Program-made: the position numbers and the translations under genes
Notes under the pieces: model-generated
What the model was told of the DNA's origin: nothing
Databases searched by the model: none
What the model saw: the letters and a program-made list of their open reading frames with translations, nothing else
Assembly (NCBI GenBank): GCA_947169975.1
Contig: CAMVRT010000005.1
Location: 48,118 to 112,117 of the forward strand
Source of the DNA: an uncultured Oscillospiraceae bacterium
Lineage (GTDB): Bacteria; Bacillota; Clostridia; Oscillospirales; Oscillospiraceae
DNA length: 64,000 bases
Direction of reading: 5' to 3'
Shown here: piece by piece, positions 25,527 to 33,882 of the stretch
Layout of the letters: every line of letters begins with the position of its first letter
How positions within the stretch are numbered: position 1 is the first letter of the stretch

Positions 25527-25814
25527 ATGAAGCATTTGATTCTGGCAAAGTCCAATGATCGCGTCACCGACAAAGCGGCGCTGGTGGAGCCCATTCGTCA
25601 GCTGTTCTCCGTTGCAGCGGAGATTCCGGGCGTACACGGCGCGGTGATTTATCCCTGCTGCATCGCCAGGGACAACCGCTATGACGTGATGATCGCACTG
25701 GACATGGACAAGGATGCGCTGCCGCTGTACGATGCCTCTGAAATGCACCGCTTGTGGAAACGTGAATACGGGGACTTACTGGAGGAAAAAGCTATTTTTG
25801 ATTTTGAAATGTAA
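25527..25814 (+). CDS. small Dabb-like protein, unknown function
   Basis: A 95-residue protein. The pattern of an N-terminal strand (KHLILAKSN), a long helix (VEPIRQLFSVAAEIPG), a strand pair around YDVMIALDMD, and a helix with MHRLWKREYG resembles the dimeric alpha/beta-barrel (Dabb) fold of stress-response and monooxygenase-like proteins. This is judged from pattern, not from an alignment. GAGGAG precedes the ATG. It is the last gene of the rarA unit, before a strong terminator. Confidence 0.65.
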   Translation: MKHLILAKSNDRVTDKAALVEPIRQLFSVAAEIPGVHGAVIYPCCIARDNRYDVMIALDMDKDALPLYDASEMHRLWKREYGDLLEEKAIFDFEM

Positions 25815-25825
25815 CAATTGGTGGT

Positions 25826-25856
25826 AAAGAGCCTGCCTTACGGCGGGCTCTTTTTT
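25826..25856 (+). terminator. rho-independent terminator of the rarA unit
   Basis: AAAGAGCCTGCC and GGCGGGCTCTTT with a TTAC loop, running into six T residues. The T-run flows directly into the -35-like TTGACG of the spoIIGA promoter. Confidence 0.85.
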
Positions 25857-25887
25857 GACGTGTTTTTCAATTCACTGCCGTTATAAT
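25855..25887 (+). promoter_or_regulatory. spoIIG-type promoter with a Spo0A-like box
   Basis: TTGACG (25855-25860) and TATAAT (25882-25887) are 21 bases apart, too far for a normal SigA promoter but close to the 22-base spacing of the B. subtilis spoIIG promoter, which needs Spo0A-P. Between them TTTTTCAAT (25863-25871) matches the 0A box TTTGTCRAA at seven of nine positions. Architecture is seen; Spo0A control is inferred. Confidence 0.5.
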
Positions 25888-25914
25888 GAGCTGGCACGGA
25901 GGGAGGTGAGATCG

Positions 25915-26838
25915 GTGACGGTGATCTACATCGACCGGGTGTTCGCGCTCAATGCGCTGGCGGATTACCTGCTGCTGCTCGCAGCAGAACGGCTTGCCGG
26001 TGTGCCGCTGCGCAGAAAGCGGCTGGCACTGTGCGCCGCGCTGGGCGGCGCGTATGCCGTGGCAGTGTTCCTGCCTGGCTGCGGTATTCTGGCACATCCG
26101 GTCTGCAAAATTGCCTCCGGCACAGGCCTTGCGTTGCTGGCCTTTTGGCAGCAGCCGCGCAGACTGAAATTGACGGCGCTGTTCCTGCTGCTCTCCGGCG
26201 CGCTGGCGGGGCTGATTCTGGCAGTTGGTCTTGCCTGCGGTTCACCGGGTCAGTTTGCCGGGATGCTGTACCGTGCGAGGATCAGCTGGCCGGTTTTTAT
26301 CGGCTCGGCTGCCGTATTTTATGGCCTGGTGCAGCTCCTGTTCCGGCGGGGCCTGCGCCACGGAGGAGGAGAGATTATGGATATCACAGTCACCATCGGC
26401 GGAAGGAAGCAGGCAGTCCGTGCCCTGTATGACACGGGGAATACGCTGTGTGATCCGGCAAACGGCGAGGCGGTGCTTGTTCTGGAGCAGGAGACGCTGT
26501 ATGCGCTTTTGCCTGAGGAGGTCAGCGATATTTTGCGCCAGCACCTGTCACCGGAGGAAAAGATGGTGCATTTGCACCGCATCTGCATGGGCGGGGGCTT
26601 TTCACTGCTGCCGTTTCGCAGCGTCGGCGTACCGGCCGGGCTGATGCTGGCCTACCGCAGCGAGTCCATCACTGTAAATGGGATGGATCACCGACGGGCG
26701 CTGTTGGCACTGTCTGAGGGGCCGCTCAGCGACGGCGGCGCATATCACGCCCTGTGGGGCGGAGAAGAGGGGAGAGCATATGGGAAAGATCTGGCGCGCC
26801 GTCCGGCAGTGGATCAGGGGATGGATCAGGCCGTGTAA
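25915..26838 (+). CDS. spoIIGA: sigma-E processing peptidase SpoIIGA
   Basis: A 307-residue membrane aspartic protease that removes the pro-sequence of SigE in the mother cell after a signal from the forespore. The N-terminal half has about five membrane segments. The soluble C-terminal half carries the active-site motif DTGN at 173-176 and the later [13 protein letters not shown] strand block. GTG 25915 is chosen because GGGAGGTGAG ends 4 bases before it; GTG 25921 is a possible alternative. Its 3' end overlaps sigE by 59 bases, which is unusually long. Confidence 0.93.
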   Translation: MTVIYIDRVFALNALADYLLLLAAERLAGVPLRRKRLALCAALGGAYAVAVFLPGCGILAHPVCKIASGTGLALLAFWQQPRRLKLTALFLLLSGALAGLILAVGLACGSPGQFAGMLYRARISWPVFIGSAAVFYGLVQLLFRRGLRHGGGEIMDITVTIGGRKQAVRALYDTGNTLCDPANGEAVLVLEQETLYALLPEEVSDILRQHLSPEEKMVHLHRICMGGGFSLLPFRSVGVPAGLMLAYRSESITVNGMDHRRALLALSEGPLSDGGAYHALWGGEEGRAYGKDLARRPAVDQGMDQAV

Positions 26839-27484
26839 GGTGATGTACATTGGAGGCAGCGACACGCTGCCTCCGCCGCTCCAGCGGGAAGAGGAGGCGG
26901 AACTGATCGCCCGACTGGAGCAGGACGATCCTGCCGCCCGCCAGACGCTTATCGAGCGGAATCTGCGGCTTGTTGTCTATCTGGCCCGTCGTTTTGAAAA
27001 CACCGGTATCAACATCGAGGATCTGATCTCTATCGGCACCATTGGGCTCATCAAGGCGGTGAACACTTTTCGCTCCGACAAGAACATTAAGCTGGCCACC
27101 TACGCCTCCCGCTGCATCGAGAACGAGATCCTCATGCACCTGCGCAAGACCAGCAATTCCCGCACGGAGGTCAGCTTCGACGAGCCGCTGAATACCGACT
27201 GGGACGGCAAGGAGCTGTTGCTCAGCGACGTACTGGGTACGGACAGCGATATCGTCATGCGTCCTATTGAGCAGGACGTGGACCGTCAGCTGCTTCATGC
27301 CGCTGTTTCCCGGTTGGGCAAGCGGGAGCGCGATATCATCACCATGCGCTTCGGGCTGCGGGGGCACAAGGAGCTGACTCAAAAGGAGGTGGCCGACAAG
27401 CTGGGCATTTCCCAGTCCTACATATCCCGGCTGGAAAAGCGAATCATCTCACGTCTGAAGAGTGAGATTATAAAAATGAGCTGA
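26780..27484 (+). CDS. sigE: sporulation sigma factor SigE (pro-form)
   Basis: The early mother-cell sigma factor, 234 residues. The first 20 or so residues ([18 protein letters not shown]) are basic and aromatic and would be the membrane-binding pro-sequence removed by SpoIIGA just before the [12 protein letters not shown] block. Regions 2 and 4 are strongly typical ([18 protein letters not shown], then the [10 protein letters not shown] helix-turn-helix end). The ATG lies inside the spoIIGA 3' end after GAGGGGAGAG. Starting later, at the methionine of MYIGG, would remove the pro-sequence and is rejected. Confidence 0.96.
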   Translation: MGKIWRAVRQWIRGWIRPCKVMYIGGSDTLPPPLQREEEAELIARLEQDDPAARQTLIERNLRLVVYLARRFENTGINIEDLISIGTIGLIKAVNTFRSDKNIKLATYASRCIENEILMHLRKTSNSRTEVSFDEPLNTDWDGKELLLSDVLGTDSDIVMRPIEQDVDRQLLHAAVSRLGKRERDIITMRFGLRGHKELTQKEVADKLGISQSYISRLEKRIISRLKSEIIKMS

Positions 27485-27488
27485 AACA

Positions 27489-27524
27489 AAATGACAGTAA
27501 AGCAATATTGCTTTACTGTCATTT
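27489..27524 (+). terminator. 36-base perfect palindrome after sigE
   Basis: AAATGACAGTAAAGCAAT and its exact complement adjoin with no spacer. It is the likely sigE terminator: the far arm ends in ATTT. A perfect palindrome of this length could also bind protein. Confidence 0.65.
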
Positions 27525-27557
27525 CGGTGTATTTCTGCTTCTAAACCGGTAGGCTGC

Positions 27558-27589
27558 GTCATATTAATAGAGCAACAAGCTGTTACGGT
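27558..27589 (+). promoter_or_regulatory. possible SigE promoter of spoIVA
   Basis: GTCATATT (27558-27565) is a full match to the SigE -35 core. Sixteen bases later GTTACGGT (27582-27589) is only a half match to CATACAAT. spoIVA is a SigE gene in Bacillus, which supports the reading. Confidence 0.35.
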
Positions 27590-27603
27590 ACGGAGGGAGC
27601 ATT

Positions 27604-29085
27604 ATGAATCAAACCACATCCATCTATCAGGACATGGCTGTTCGCACGGGGAACAGCGTATACATCGGCGTGGTAGGCCCGGTACGGACGGGGAAATCCA
27701 CCTTCATTAAACGTTTCATGGAGACACAGGTGATCCCCAACATCGGCGATTCCTTCCGCCGCGACAGGGCCAAGGACGAGCTGCCGCAGAGCGGCTCCGG
27801 CCGCACCATTATGACGGCGGAGCCCAAATTCGTGCCGGAGGAAGCGGTGGAGGTTAAGCTGGAGGAGGGGGTGTCTTTCTCCGTGCGGCTCATAGACTGC
27901 GTTGGATATATGATCCCCAGCGCCGTGGGACAGTTTGAGGATCTGGCGCCCCGCATGGTGATGACGCCGTGGTTCGATCATGAGATCCCCATGACGGAGG
28001 CAGCGGAGATCGGCACACGCAAGGTTATCACCGACCATTCCACGGTGGGGATCGTCATTACCACCGATGGAACAGTGACGGAATTTCCCCGAGAGGAGTA
28101 CCGGGAGGCGGAGGAGCGCGTAATACGGGAGCTGCAGGAGATCGGCAAACCCTTTATCGTGCTGGTCAACTCCCGGGATCCGGAGGGTGCGGCGGCGCAG
28201 GCAACGGCGGAGGAGATCCAGCGGCGCTGCGGCGCCAAGTGCGTCTGCGTCAACTGCCAGGAGCTGGGCGATGAGGATGTGACAGAGCTGATGCGGGATC
28301 TGCTCTATGAGTTCCCTCTACAGGAGCTGGACCTTTTCCTGCCCGCATGGGTGGACGCCCTTCCGGTGGATCACCCCATTCGCAGCAATCTCTACCAGAC
28401 CATACGTGACCAGACCACCGAGCTGCGTCATATCCGCCAGTTGGACGGATGTATCACGAACATGGCACAGGAGGAGAACGTCGGCTCTGCCCGGCTCCGC
28501 TCCATTGATCTGGGTACAGGTGTTGCTGCTGCCGAGATCGCCATGCCCCGCAAGCTGTTTTACCAGACTCTCAGTGAGCGCTCTGGCCTGCATGTGACGG
28601 ACGACGGCGACCTGATGGAGCAGCTCACAGCGCTTGCTGCGGTGAAACAACAATATGACAAAGTCTCCGTCGCCCTACGCGATGCGAAGGAAACGGGATA
28701 CGGTATCGTGATGCCCGGCGTGGATGAGCTGATCCTGGAGGATCCGGAGATCGTGCGGCAGGGCGGGCGCTACGGCGTGCGCATGAAGGCCAGCGCACCG
28801 TCCATCCATATGATTCGCGCGGATATCGAGACCACTGTCTCGCCCATCGTGGGCAACGAAAAGCAGTCTGAGGATATGGTCAATTACCTGCTGCAGGAGT
28901 TCGAGGGGGATACAAGCAAGATCTGGCAGTCCAACATCTTCGGCCGCAGCTTCCATGAAATCGTAGGCGACGATCTGCAGGCCAAGCTGAAACGGATGCC
29001 GGAGGATGCCCAGAAGAAAATGCGGGAGGCGCTGGAGCGAATCATCAATGAGGGCGGCGCAGGCCTTATCTGCATTATACTGTAA
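27604..29085 (+). CDS. spoIVA: stage IV sporulation protein A (coat morphogenetic ATPase)
   Basis: A 493-residue protein, the normal length. It polymerises on the forespore surface using ATP and forms the base on which the spore coat is built. The P-loop GPVRTGKST is at 25-33, and the Walker-B-like LIDCVGYMIP follows near residue 97. The middle and C-terminal domains are full length and end in the conserved EGGAGLICIIL. CGGAGGGAG lies before the ATG. It is placed two genes after spoIIGA, which fits mother-cell expression. Confidence 0.97.
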   Translation: MNQTTSIYQDMAVRTGNSVYIGVVGPVRTGKSTFIKRFMETQVIPNIGDSFRRDRAKDELPQSGSGRTIMTAEPKFVPEEAVEVKLEEGVSFSVRLIDCVGYMIPSAVGQFEDLAPRMVMTPWFDHEIPMTEAAEIGTRKVITDHSTVGIVITTDGTVTEFPREEYREAEERVIRELQEIGKPFIVLVNSRDPEGAAAQATAEEIQRRCGAKCVCVNCQELGDEDVTELMRDLLYEFPLQELDLFLPAWVDALPVDHPIRSNLYQTIRDQTTELRHIRQLDGCITNMAQEENVGSARLRSIDLGTGVAAAEIAMPRKLFYQTLSERSGLHVTDDGDLMEQLTALAAVKQQYDKVSVALRDAKETGYGIVMPGVDELILEDPEIVRQGGRYGVRMKASAPSIHMIRADIETTVSPIVGNEKQSEDMVNYLLQEFEGDTSKIWQSNIFGRSFHEIVGDDLQAKLKRMPEDAQKKMREALERIINEGGAGLICIIL

Positions 29086-29103
29086 AGTAAAATAGCATTA
29101 CAT

Positions 29104-29144
29104 AAAACCGGGGTGCTCGATCCGTTGGGCACGCCGGTTTTGTC
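29104..29144 (+). terminator. rho-independent terminator of spoIVA
   Basis: AAAACCGGGGTGC pairs with GCACGCCGGTTTT (one mismatch), followed by TTTTGTC. It ends immediately before the -35 box of the barnase-like gene. Confidence 0.75.
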
Positions 29145-29174
29145 TTGACAGCGCGAGGCGTTTTGCCGTATGAT
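29145..29174 (+). promoter_or_regulatory. SigA-type promoter of the barnase-barstar pair
   Basis: TTGACA (29145-29150), 18 bases, TATGAT (29169-29174), about 30 bases before the start codon. Confidence 0.7.
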
Positions 29175-29204
29175 AGGGAAAAGCTTTTACAAGAGGTGAG
29201 ATAT

Positions 29205-29786
29205 ATGAAGAACGCAAAGCGGTGGCTCGGCATAGCCGTCGTTGCTGTGATTGTCATTCTGGCTGTGATCCAGTGGATGCGCAGCGGCAGCCTGACCCAG
29301 CTCCCTGTAAACGATTCCTCCAGCCAGCAGACAAGCCAGACGGACGACGGAAACACTCCCTCCGATCCATCGACAACCGACCCGACGGACGATCCGTCAA
29401 CCGGCGACCCAACGGATGATCCCGACCAAAAACTGGACGAAAAGGGCACCTATACGTCCAAGGAGGACGTGGCGCTCTATCTGCATACCTACGGCCATCT
29501 GCCCGACAATTTCATCACCAAAAAGGACGCAGAGAAGATGGGCTGGCCCGGCGGTTCTCTGGAGCCTTACGCGCCGGGTATGTGCATCGGCGGCGACCGG
29601 TTCGGAAACTATGAGAAGAAACTCCCGACAAAGAGCGGACGCACCTATACGGAGTGCGATATCGACACCCTCGGCGCAAGCAGCCGCGGCGCAAAGCGAA
29701 TCGTATTCTCTAATGATGGACTGATTTATTATACTGGAGACCACTATAAGACGTTCGAGTTGCTCTACGGAGAGGAGGCGGGATGA
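29205..29786 (+). CDS. membrane-anchored barnase-family ribonuclease
   Basis: A 193-residue protein whose C-terminal 110 residues match barnase, the guanyl-specific ribonuclease of Bacillus. The catalytic residues of barnase are all kept: E150 (barnase E73) in TYTECDID, R161 and R165 (R83, R87) in SSRGAKRI, and H180 (H102) in TGDHYKTF. Unlike secreted barnase it has an uncleaved-looking helix at about 7-25, then a 55-residue Ser/Thr/Asp/Pro linker (PSDPSTTDPTDDPS). It is therefore probably displayed on the cell surface or in the wall. It overlaps its inhibitor gene by 4 bases. Confidence 0.92.
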   Translation: MKNAKRWLGIAVVAVIVILAVIQWMRSGSLTQLPVNDSSSQQTSQTDDGNTPSDPSTTDPTDDPSTGDPTDDPDQKLDEKGTYTSKEDVALYLHTYGHLPDNFITKKDAEKMGWPGGSLEPYAPGMCIGGDRFGNYEKKLPTKSGRTYTECDIDTLGASSRGAKRIVFSNDGLIYYTGDHYKTFELLYGEEAG

Positions 29787-30049
29787 TGCGCCTGATTCTG
29801 GATGGCAGCATTTTGAAGTATCGCAGCCGGGTGCACAGCAAGCTGGCGCGGAGTTTGCATTTTCCCGCGTGGTACGGCCGCAATCTGGATGCCCTCTACG
29901 ACTGTCTGACGGACATCCATGAGGACACGGAGCTGATTCTTGTGAACTGGACAGCGCCCGGCCTGCAGCTGATGCGTCAGGTGATGGAGGACGCCGCGGC
30001 GGAGAATGCGCACCTCACGGTGAGGCTGGAAAGTACGGTTGACGCTTGA
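29783..30049 (+). CDS. barstar-family ribonuclease inhibitor
   Basis: An 88-residue cytoplasmic inhibitor that would protect the cell from the ribonuclease encoded just before it. The barstar core WYGRNLDALYDCLTD is intact; counted from the second ATG, its two aspartates fall at 35 and 39, the same as the barnase-binding D35 and D39 of barstar. It starts at ATG 29783 inside the ribonuclease stop, behind GGAGGCGGG, so the two are translated together. Its stop codon overlaps the -35 box of the valS promoter. Confidence 0.93.
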   Translation: MMRLILDGSILKYRSRVHSKLARSLHFPAWYGRNLDALYDCLTDIHEDTELILVNWTAPGLQLMRQVMEDAAAENAHLTVRLESTVDA

Positions 30050-30074
30050 CAAGCGAAAAAAACTGTATTATACT
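30046..30074 (+). promoter_or_regulatory. SigA-type promoter of valS
   Basis: TTGACA (30046-30051), 17 bases, TATACT (30069-30074). The -35 box overlaps the last codon and stop of the barstar gene. Confidence 0.85.
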
Positions 30075-30080
30075 TGCGTC

Positions 30081-30336
30081 CATAAATGCGATGAAGGGAA
30101 GCAGTAAGCGGTCAGCGGATGCAAAGAGAGGGAGCGGTCGGTGTAAGCTCCCGTGAAGCCCCGCCCAAGTCGTCCCGGAGCAGCGCCCCGAAAGGATCAG
30201 TAGGCGGCGACGGATGCCCTCCGTTAGCGGGACACGGCACGGCTGTGCCGGCAGAGTGCGGGAGCGATCCCGAATACAGGTGGTACCGCGGACTTTGTTC
30301 GCCCTGTTTTGCTGCGGCAAAACAGGGCGTTTTTTC
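30081..30336 (+). ncRNA. T-box leader controlling valS
   Basis: A tRNA-sensing leader. The T-box sequence AGGTGGTACCGCG is at 30278-30290, followed at once by a terminator whose arms CGCCCTGTTTTGC and GCAAAACAGGGCG end in six T residues (30300-30335). Upstream, GAAGGGAAGCAGTAAG near the 5' end is the usual AGTA/K-turn region of Stem I. Uncharged tRNA-Val should pair with the leader and form the antiterminator, allowing valS transcription. I could not fix the valine specifier codon by eye; the gene downstream makes tRNA-Val the expected ligand. Confidence 0.9.
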
Positions 30337-30375
30337 TGTTTTTGCCGACATTCTGAAAAAGGAGAAACGATCCCC

Positions 30376-33009
30376 ATGAGAAAAGAACTGCCGAAAGTGT
30401 ACGATCCCAAGGACGTGGAGTCCCGGATCTACAAAATGTGGATGGACAACGGCTGCTTCCGGGCGGAGTCTGACCCGGATAAAAAGCCCTTCTCCATCGT
30501 CATGCCGCCCCCCAACGTGACGGGACAGCTCCACATGGGCCACGCCATGGACTCCACCCTGCAGGACATTCTGACTCGCTTCAAGCGGATGCAGGGCTAC
30601 GCCGCGCTTTGGCTGCCCGGAACCGACCACGCCGGTATCGCCACCCAGATCAAGGTGGAGGAGAACCTGCGCAACGAGGAGGGCCTGACCCGCTACGATC
30701 TGGGCCGCGAGAAGTTCCTGGAGCGCGTCTGGGCGTGGAAGGAGAAGTACGGCAACCGCATCGTGGAGCAGCAGATGAAGCTGGGCGCTTCCTGCGACTG
30801 GAGCCGCTCCCGCTTTACCATGGATGAGGGCTGCTCCAAGGCCGTCCGCGAGGCCTTCTGCGAGCTGTACGACAAGGGCCTTATTTACAAGGGCAGCCGC
30901 ATCATCAACTGGTGCCCCCACTGCCTCACCGCTCTCAGCGACGCCGAGGTGGAGTATGTGGACAAACCGGGCAATCTGTGGCATATCCGCTATCCCCTCA
31001 GTGACGGCAGCGGCGACATCGTGGTGGCCACCACCCGTCCGGAGACCATGATGGGCGATACCGGCGTGGCCGTGAACCCGGAGGATGAGAAGTTCAAGCA
31101 CCTCATCGGCAAGACCTGCATCCTGCCCATCATGAACCGGGAGATCCCCATTGTGGGCGATGAATACTGCGAGATCGGCTTCGGCACCGGCGCCGTGAAG
31201 ATGACGCCCGCTCACGATCCCAATGACTTTGAGGTGGGCCTGCGCCACAATTTGGAGGTCATCCGCGTCATCAATGATGACGGCACCATCAACGAAAACG
31301 GCGGCAAGTACAACGGCATGGACCGTTACGCCTGCCGCAAGCAGCTGGTGAAGGATCTGGAGGAGCAGGGCTATCTGGTGAAGGTGGAGCCCTATTCCCA
31401 CAACGTGGGCACCTGCTATCGCTGCCACAACGACGTGGAGCCTCTGATTTCCGCCCAGTGGTTCGTGAAGATGGCGCCCCTTGCCAAGGAGGCCATTCGC
31501 GTCGTGAAGGACGGCACCATCAAGTTCGTGCCGGAGCGCTTCACCAAGACCTATACCAACTGGATGGAGAACGTCCACGACTGGTGCATCTCCCGTCAGC
31601 TGTGGTGGGGTCATCAGATCCCCGCATGGTACTGCGATGAGTGCGGCCATATCAACGTCAGCCGTCAGGATCCCACCCGCTGCGAGAAGTGCGGCTGCGA
31701 GCATCTGACGCGGGAAGAGGATGTGCTGGACACCTGGTTCAGCTCCGCCCTGTGGCCCTTCTCCACCATGGGCTGGCCCGATACCAAAGCGCCGGATCTC
31801 CAGTACTGGTATCCCACCTCCGTCATGGTCACCGGCTATGACATCATCTTTTTCTGGGTGGCCCGCATGATCTTCTCCGGTATGGAGCAGATGAAGAAGG
31901 AACCCTTCAAGACCGTGTTCATCCACGGCCTGGTGCGTGACGACAAGGGCCGCAAGATGTCCAAGTCTCTGGGCAACGGCATCGATCCGCTGGAGATGGT
32001 GGAGCAGTTCGGCGCCGACGCCCTGCGCTTCAATCTCATCACCGGCAACAGCCCCGGCAACGACATGCGCTTCTATGTGGAGAAGTGCGAGGCCATGCGG
32101 AACTTTGCCAACAAGATCTGGAACGCCTCCCGCTTCGTGATGATGAACCTGACCATCGACAAGGTGGAACTGCCCAAGAAGCTGGAGCGGGAGGATCGCT
32201 GGGTGCTGAGCAAGCTCAACGATCTCATCCGGGAGGTCACCACCAATATGGACGCCTATGAGCTGGGCGTGGCCTCTGCCAAGATCTATGACTTCATCTG
32301 GGACACCTACTGCGACTGGTATATCGAACTGACCAAGACCCGCCTGAACGGCGAGGATCCCGAGGCCCGTCTGGCTGCGGAGAACGTGCTGTGCTACGTG
32401 CTGCTGCGCATTCTGGAGCTGCTGCACCCCTTCATGCCCTTTATCACAGAGGAGATCTGGCAGGCGCTGCCCCACGAGGGCGATTTCCTGATCCGCGCCT
32501 CCTGGCCAGTCTACCGCGACGAGCTTCACTTCCCGGAGGATGAGACCGCCATGGAGGCGGTGAAGGACGCCATCTCCGCCGTCCGTGCCCGCCGCGCCGA
32601 GATGAACGTGCCGCCGTCCAAGAAGGCCAAGGTCATCATCACCACCGCGCAGCCCAAACCCTACGAGGAGGGCGGTCACTTCATCACCCGTCTGGCCTAT
32701 GCCTCCGAGGTGGAGGTGCTCACCCAGTCGCCCGCAGATCTCACCGGCATGGTCACCGTGGCCACCCACGACGCCACTGTCTATATGCCCTTGAGCGAGC
32801 TGGTGGATCTGGAGAAGGAGCGCGAGCGTATCGAGAAGGAACTGGCCAAGGCGAAGGACAATCTGGTCCGACTGGAAGCCAAGCTGAGCAACGAGGCGTT
32901 TGTCTCCAGGGCTCCGGAAGCCGTGGTCAACGCCGAACGCGAGAAGGCGGAGAAGGCCCGTGCTCTCATCGCCAAGCTGGAAGAATCCGCCGCCGGAATG
33001 AAATTCTGA
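30376..33009 (+). CDS. valS: valyl-tRNA synthetase
   Basis: The class I synthetase that charges tRNA-Val, 877 residues, a normal length. The nucleotide-binding HMGH (HIGH) is at 53-56 after PPPNVTGQL, and KMSKS is at 527-531. The editing domain lies between them ([11 protein letters not shown] near 215). The C-terminal 65 residues form the tRNA-binding coiled coil typical of ValRS ([15 protein letters not shown]). ATG 30376 follows AAAAAGGAGAAA; frames beginning further upstream run through the T-box leader and are rejected. Confidence 0.97.
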   Translation: MRKELPKVYDPKDVESRIYKMWMDNGCFRAESDPDKKPFSIVMPPPNVTGQLHMGHAMDSTLQDILTRFKRMQGYAALWLPGTDHAGIATQIKVEENLRNEEGLTRYDLGREKFLERVWAWKEKYGNRIVEQQMKLGASCDWSRSRFTMDEGCSKAVREAFCELYDKGLIYKGSRIINWCPHCLTALSDAEVEYVDKPGNLWHIRYPLSDGSGDIVVATTRPETMMGDTGVAVNPEDEKFKHLIGKTCILPIMNREIPIVGDEYCEIGFGTGAVKMTPAHDPNDFEVGLRHNLEVIRVINDDGTINENGGKYNGMDRYACRKQLVKDLEEQGYLVKVEPYSHNVGTCYRCHNDVEPLISAQWFVKMAPLAKEAIRVVKDGTIKFVPERFTKTYTNWMENVHDWCISRQLWWGHQIPAWYCDECGHINVSRQDPTRCEKCGCEHLTREEDVLDTWFSSALWPFSTMGWPDTKAPDLQYWYPTSVMVTGYDIIFFWVARMIFSGMEQMKKEPFKTVFIHGLVRDDKGRKMSKSLGNGIDPLEMVEQFGADALRFNLITGNSPGNDMRFYVEKCEAMRNFANKIWNASRFVMMNLTIDKVELPKKLEREDRWVLSKLNDLIREVTTNMDAYELGVASAKIYDFIWDTYCDWYIELTKTRLNGEDPEARLAAENVLCYVLLRILELLHPFMPFITEEIWQALPHEGDFLIRASWPVYRDELHFPEDETAMEAVKDAISAVRARRAEMNVPPSKKAKVIITTAQPKPYEEGGHFITRLAYASEVEVLTQSPADLTGMVTVATHDATVYMPLSELVDLEKERERIEKELAKAKDNLVRLEAKLSNEAFVSRAPEAVVNAEREKAEKARALIAKLEESAAGMKF

Positions 33010-33031
33010 TTTCTCCGGCTTCATGACAGCT

Positions 33032-33066
33032 TCTGACAAAAAGCATATCGTCCAATAAGGTATAAT
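33032..33066 (+). promoter_or_regulatory. candidate spoIIA promoter with a Spo0A-like box
   Basis: TCTGACAAA (33032-33040) read on the minus strand is TTTGTCAGA, matching the 0A box TTTGTCRAA at eight of nine positions. TATAAT is at 33061-33066. CTGACA (33033-33038) is 22 bases from it, a spacing like that of spoIIG. In Bacillus spoIIA is SigH-dependent, and no clear SigH pair was seen here. Confidence 0.4.
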
Positions 33067-33094
33067 CACCGCAGATCATGGATCTGCGGTGATT
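33064..33094 (+). terminator. hairpin between valS and spoIIAA
   Basis: AATCACCGCAGATC and GATCTGCGGTGATT form a perfect 14-base stem with an ATG loop, followed by ATTTAT. It probably terminates valS, but its 5' arm overlaps the TATAAT of the spoIIA promoter candidate. Confidence 0.6.
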
Positions 33095-33117
33095 ATTTAT
33101 ACGAAGGAGGCGGAAAT

Positions 33118-33423
33118 ATGGAGATCAGCGCGTCCGGCCGGGAGCGTCAACTAACGCTGCACTTGAAGGGGGAGCTGGATCACCACGGCGCAAGGGGGCT
33201 GATCCGGCGCGCCGAACAGGAGATCGACACAGCGCTGCCGCTGCAGCTGACGCTGGATCTGGAAGGCGTCACGTTCATGGACAGCTCCGGCATTGCGGTG
33301 GTCATGCGGTGCCGACAGCGTATGCGGGAGCTGGGCGGAACGGTGACACTGCGCCGTGTGCCGCCGCAGCCCCGTAAGGTGTTTGACGCCTCGGGCGTTG
33401 CCCGGTTGGTATCCATCGAATAA
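33118..33423 (+). CDS. spoIIAA: anti-sigma-F factor antagonist SpoIIAA
   Basis: A 101-residue STAS-domain protein. In its unphosphorylated form it binds SpoIIAB and frees SigF in the forespore. The phosphorylation site lies in MDSSGIAVV, with D55, S56 and S57; the serine before Gly is the one normally phosphorylated by SpoIIAB. AAGGAGGCGG precedes the ATG. It is the first gene of the classic three-gene spoIIA operon. Confidence 0.96.
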   Translation: MEISASGRERQLTLHLKGELDHHGARGLIRRAEQEIDTALPLQLTLDLEGVTFMDSSGIAVVMRCRQRMRELGGTVTLRRVPPQPRKVFDASGVARLVSIE

Positions 33424-33435
33424 GGAGGAGTACAT

Positions 33436-33882
33436 ATGAAACGCACGGAAAACTACGTCAAGATCGAGTTCTTGAGCCGCAGCAGCAACGAAAGCTTTGC
33501 CCGTATCGCCGCGGCGGGTTTTGCCGCCCAGTTGGATCCCACGCTGGACGAGCTGGGGGATATCAAGACCGCTGTCAGCGAGGCCGTGACCAATGCCATT
33601 GTCCATGCCTACCCCGATGAGTTAGGGCGTATTTTGCTCAAGCTGCGTCTTGCCGAGGGCGGCACGCTGGAGATCACGGTGCGGGACTGGGGACGAGGGA
33701 TCGACAATGTGGAGCGGGCCCGGCAGCCGCTGTTTACCACCGGCGGCGCTGAGCGCAGCGGCATGGGCTTCACCATCATGGAGAGCTTCATGGATCGCCT
33801 GACGGTGAAATCCCAGCCCGGGAAGGGAACCACTGTAACCATGCGCAAGCGTATCGCCACCCGCGTCGGCGTGGGACGATGA
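33436..33882 (+). CDS. spoIIAB: anti-sigma-F factor / SpoIIAA kinase SpoIIAB
   Basis: A 148-residue GHKL-fold serine kinase that holds SigF inactive and phosphorylates SpoIIAA. The N box EAVTNAIVHAYP is near residue 48, the G1 box DWGRGI near 85, and the G2 region RSGMGFTIMESFMD near 107. It overlaps sigF by 4 bases (ATGA), as expected for tightly balanced partners. Confidence 0.97.
   Translation: MKRTENYVKIEFLSRSSNESFARIAAAGFAAQLDPTLDELGDIKTAVSEAVTNAIVHAYPDELGRILLKLRLAEGGTLEITVRDWGRGIDNVERARQPLFTTGGAERSGMGFTIMESFMDRLTVKSQPGKGTTVTMRKRIATRVGVGR

Noticed and set aside
30119..30379. Short plus-strand frames across the valS leader
   Set aside because: They run through the T-box and its terminator and have no ribosome site; the leader is RNA-level control.
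33043..33066. GCATA and GGTATAAT as a SigF promoter for spoIIA
   Set aside because: The spacing of 11 bases is too short for SigF, which needs about 15.
30112..33069. Open frame of about 985 codons on the minus strand opposite valS
   Set aside because: The plus strand clearly encodes valyl-tRNA synthetase; the opposite frame is a result of GC-rich codon use.
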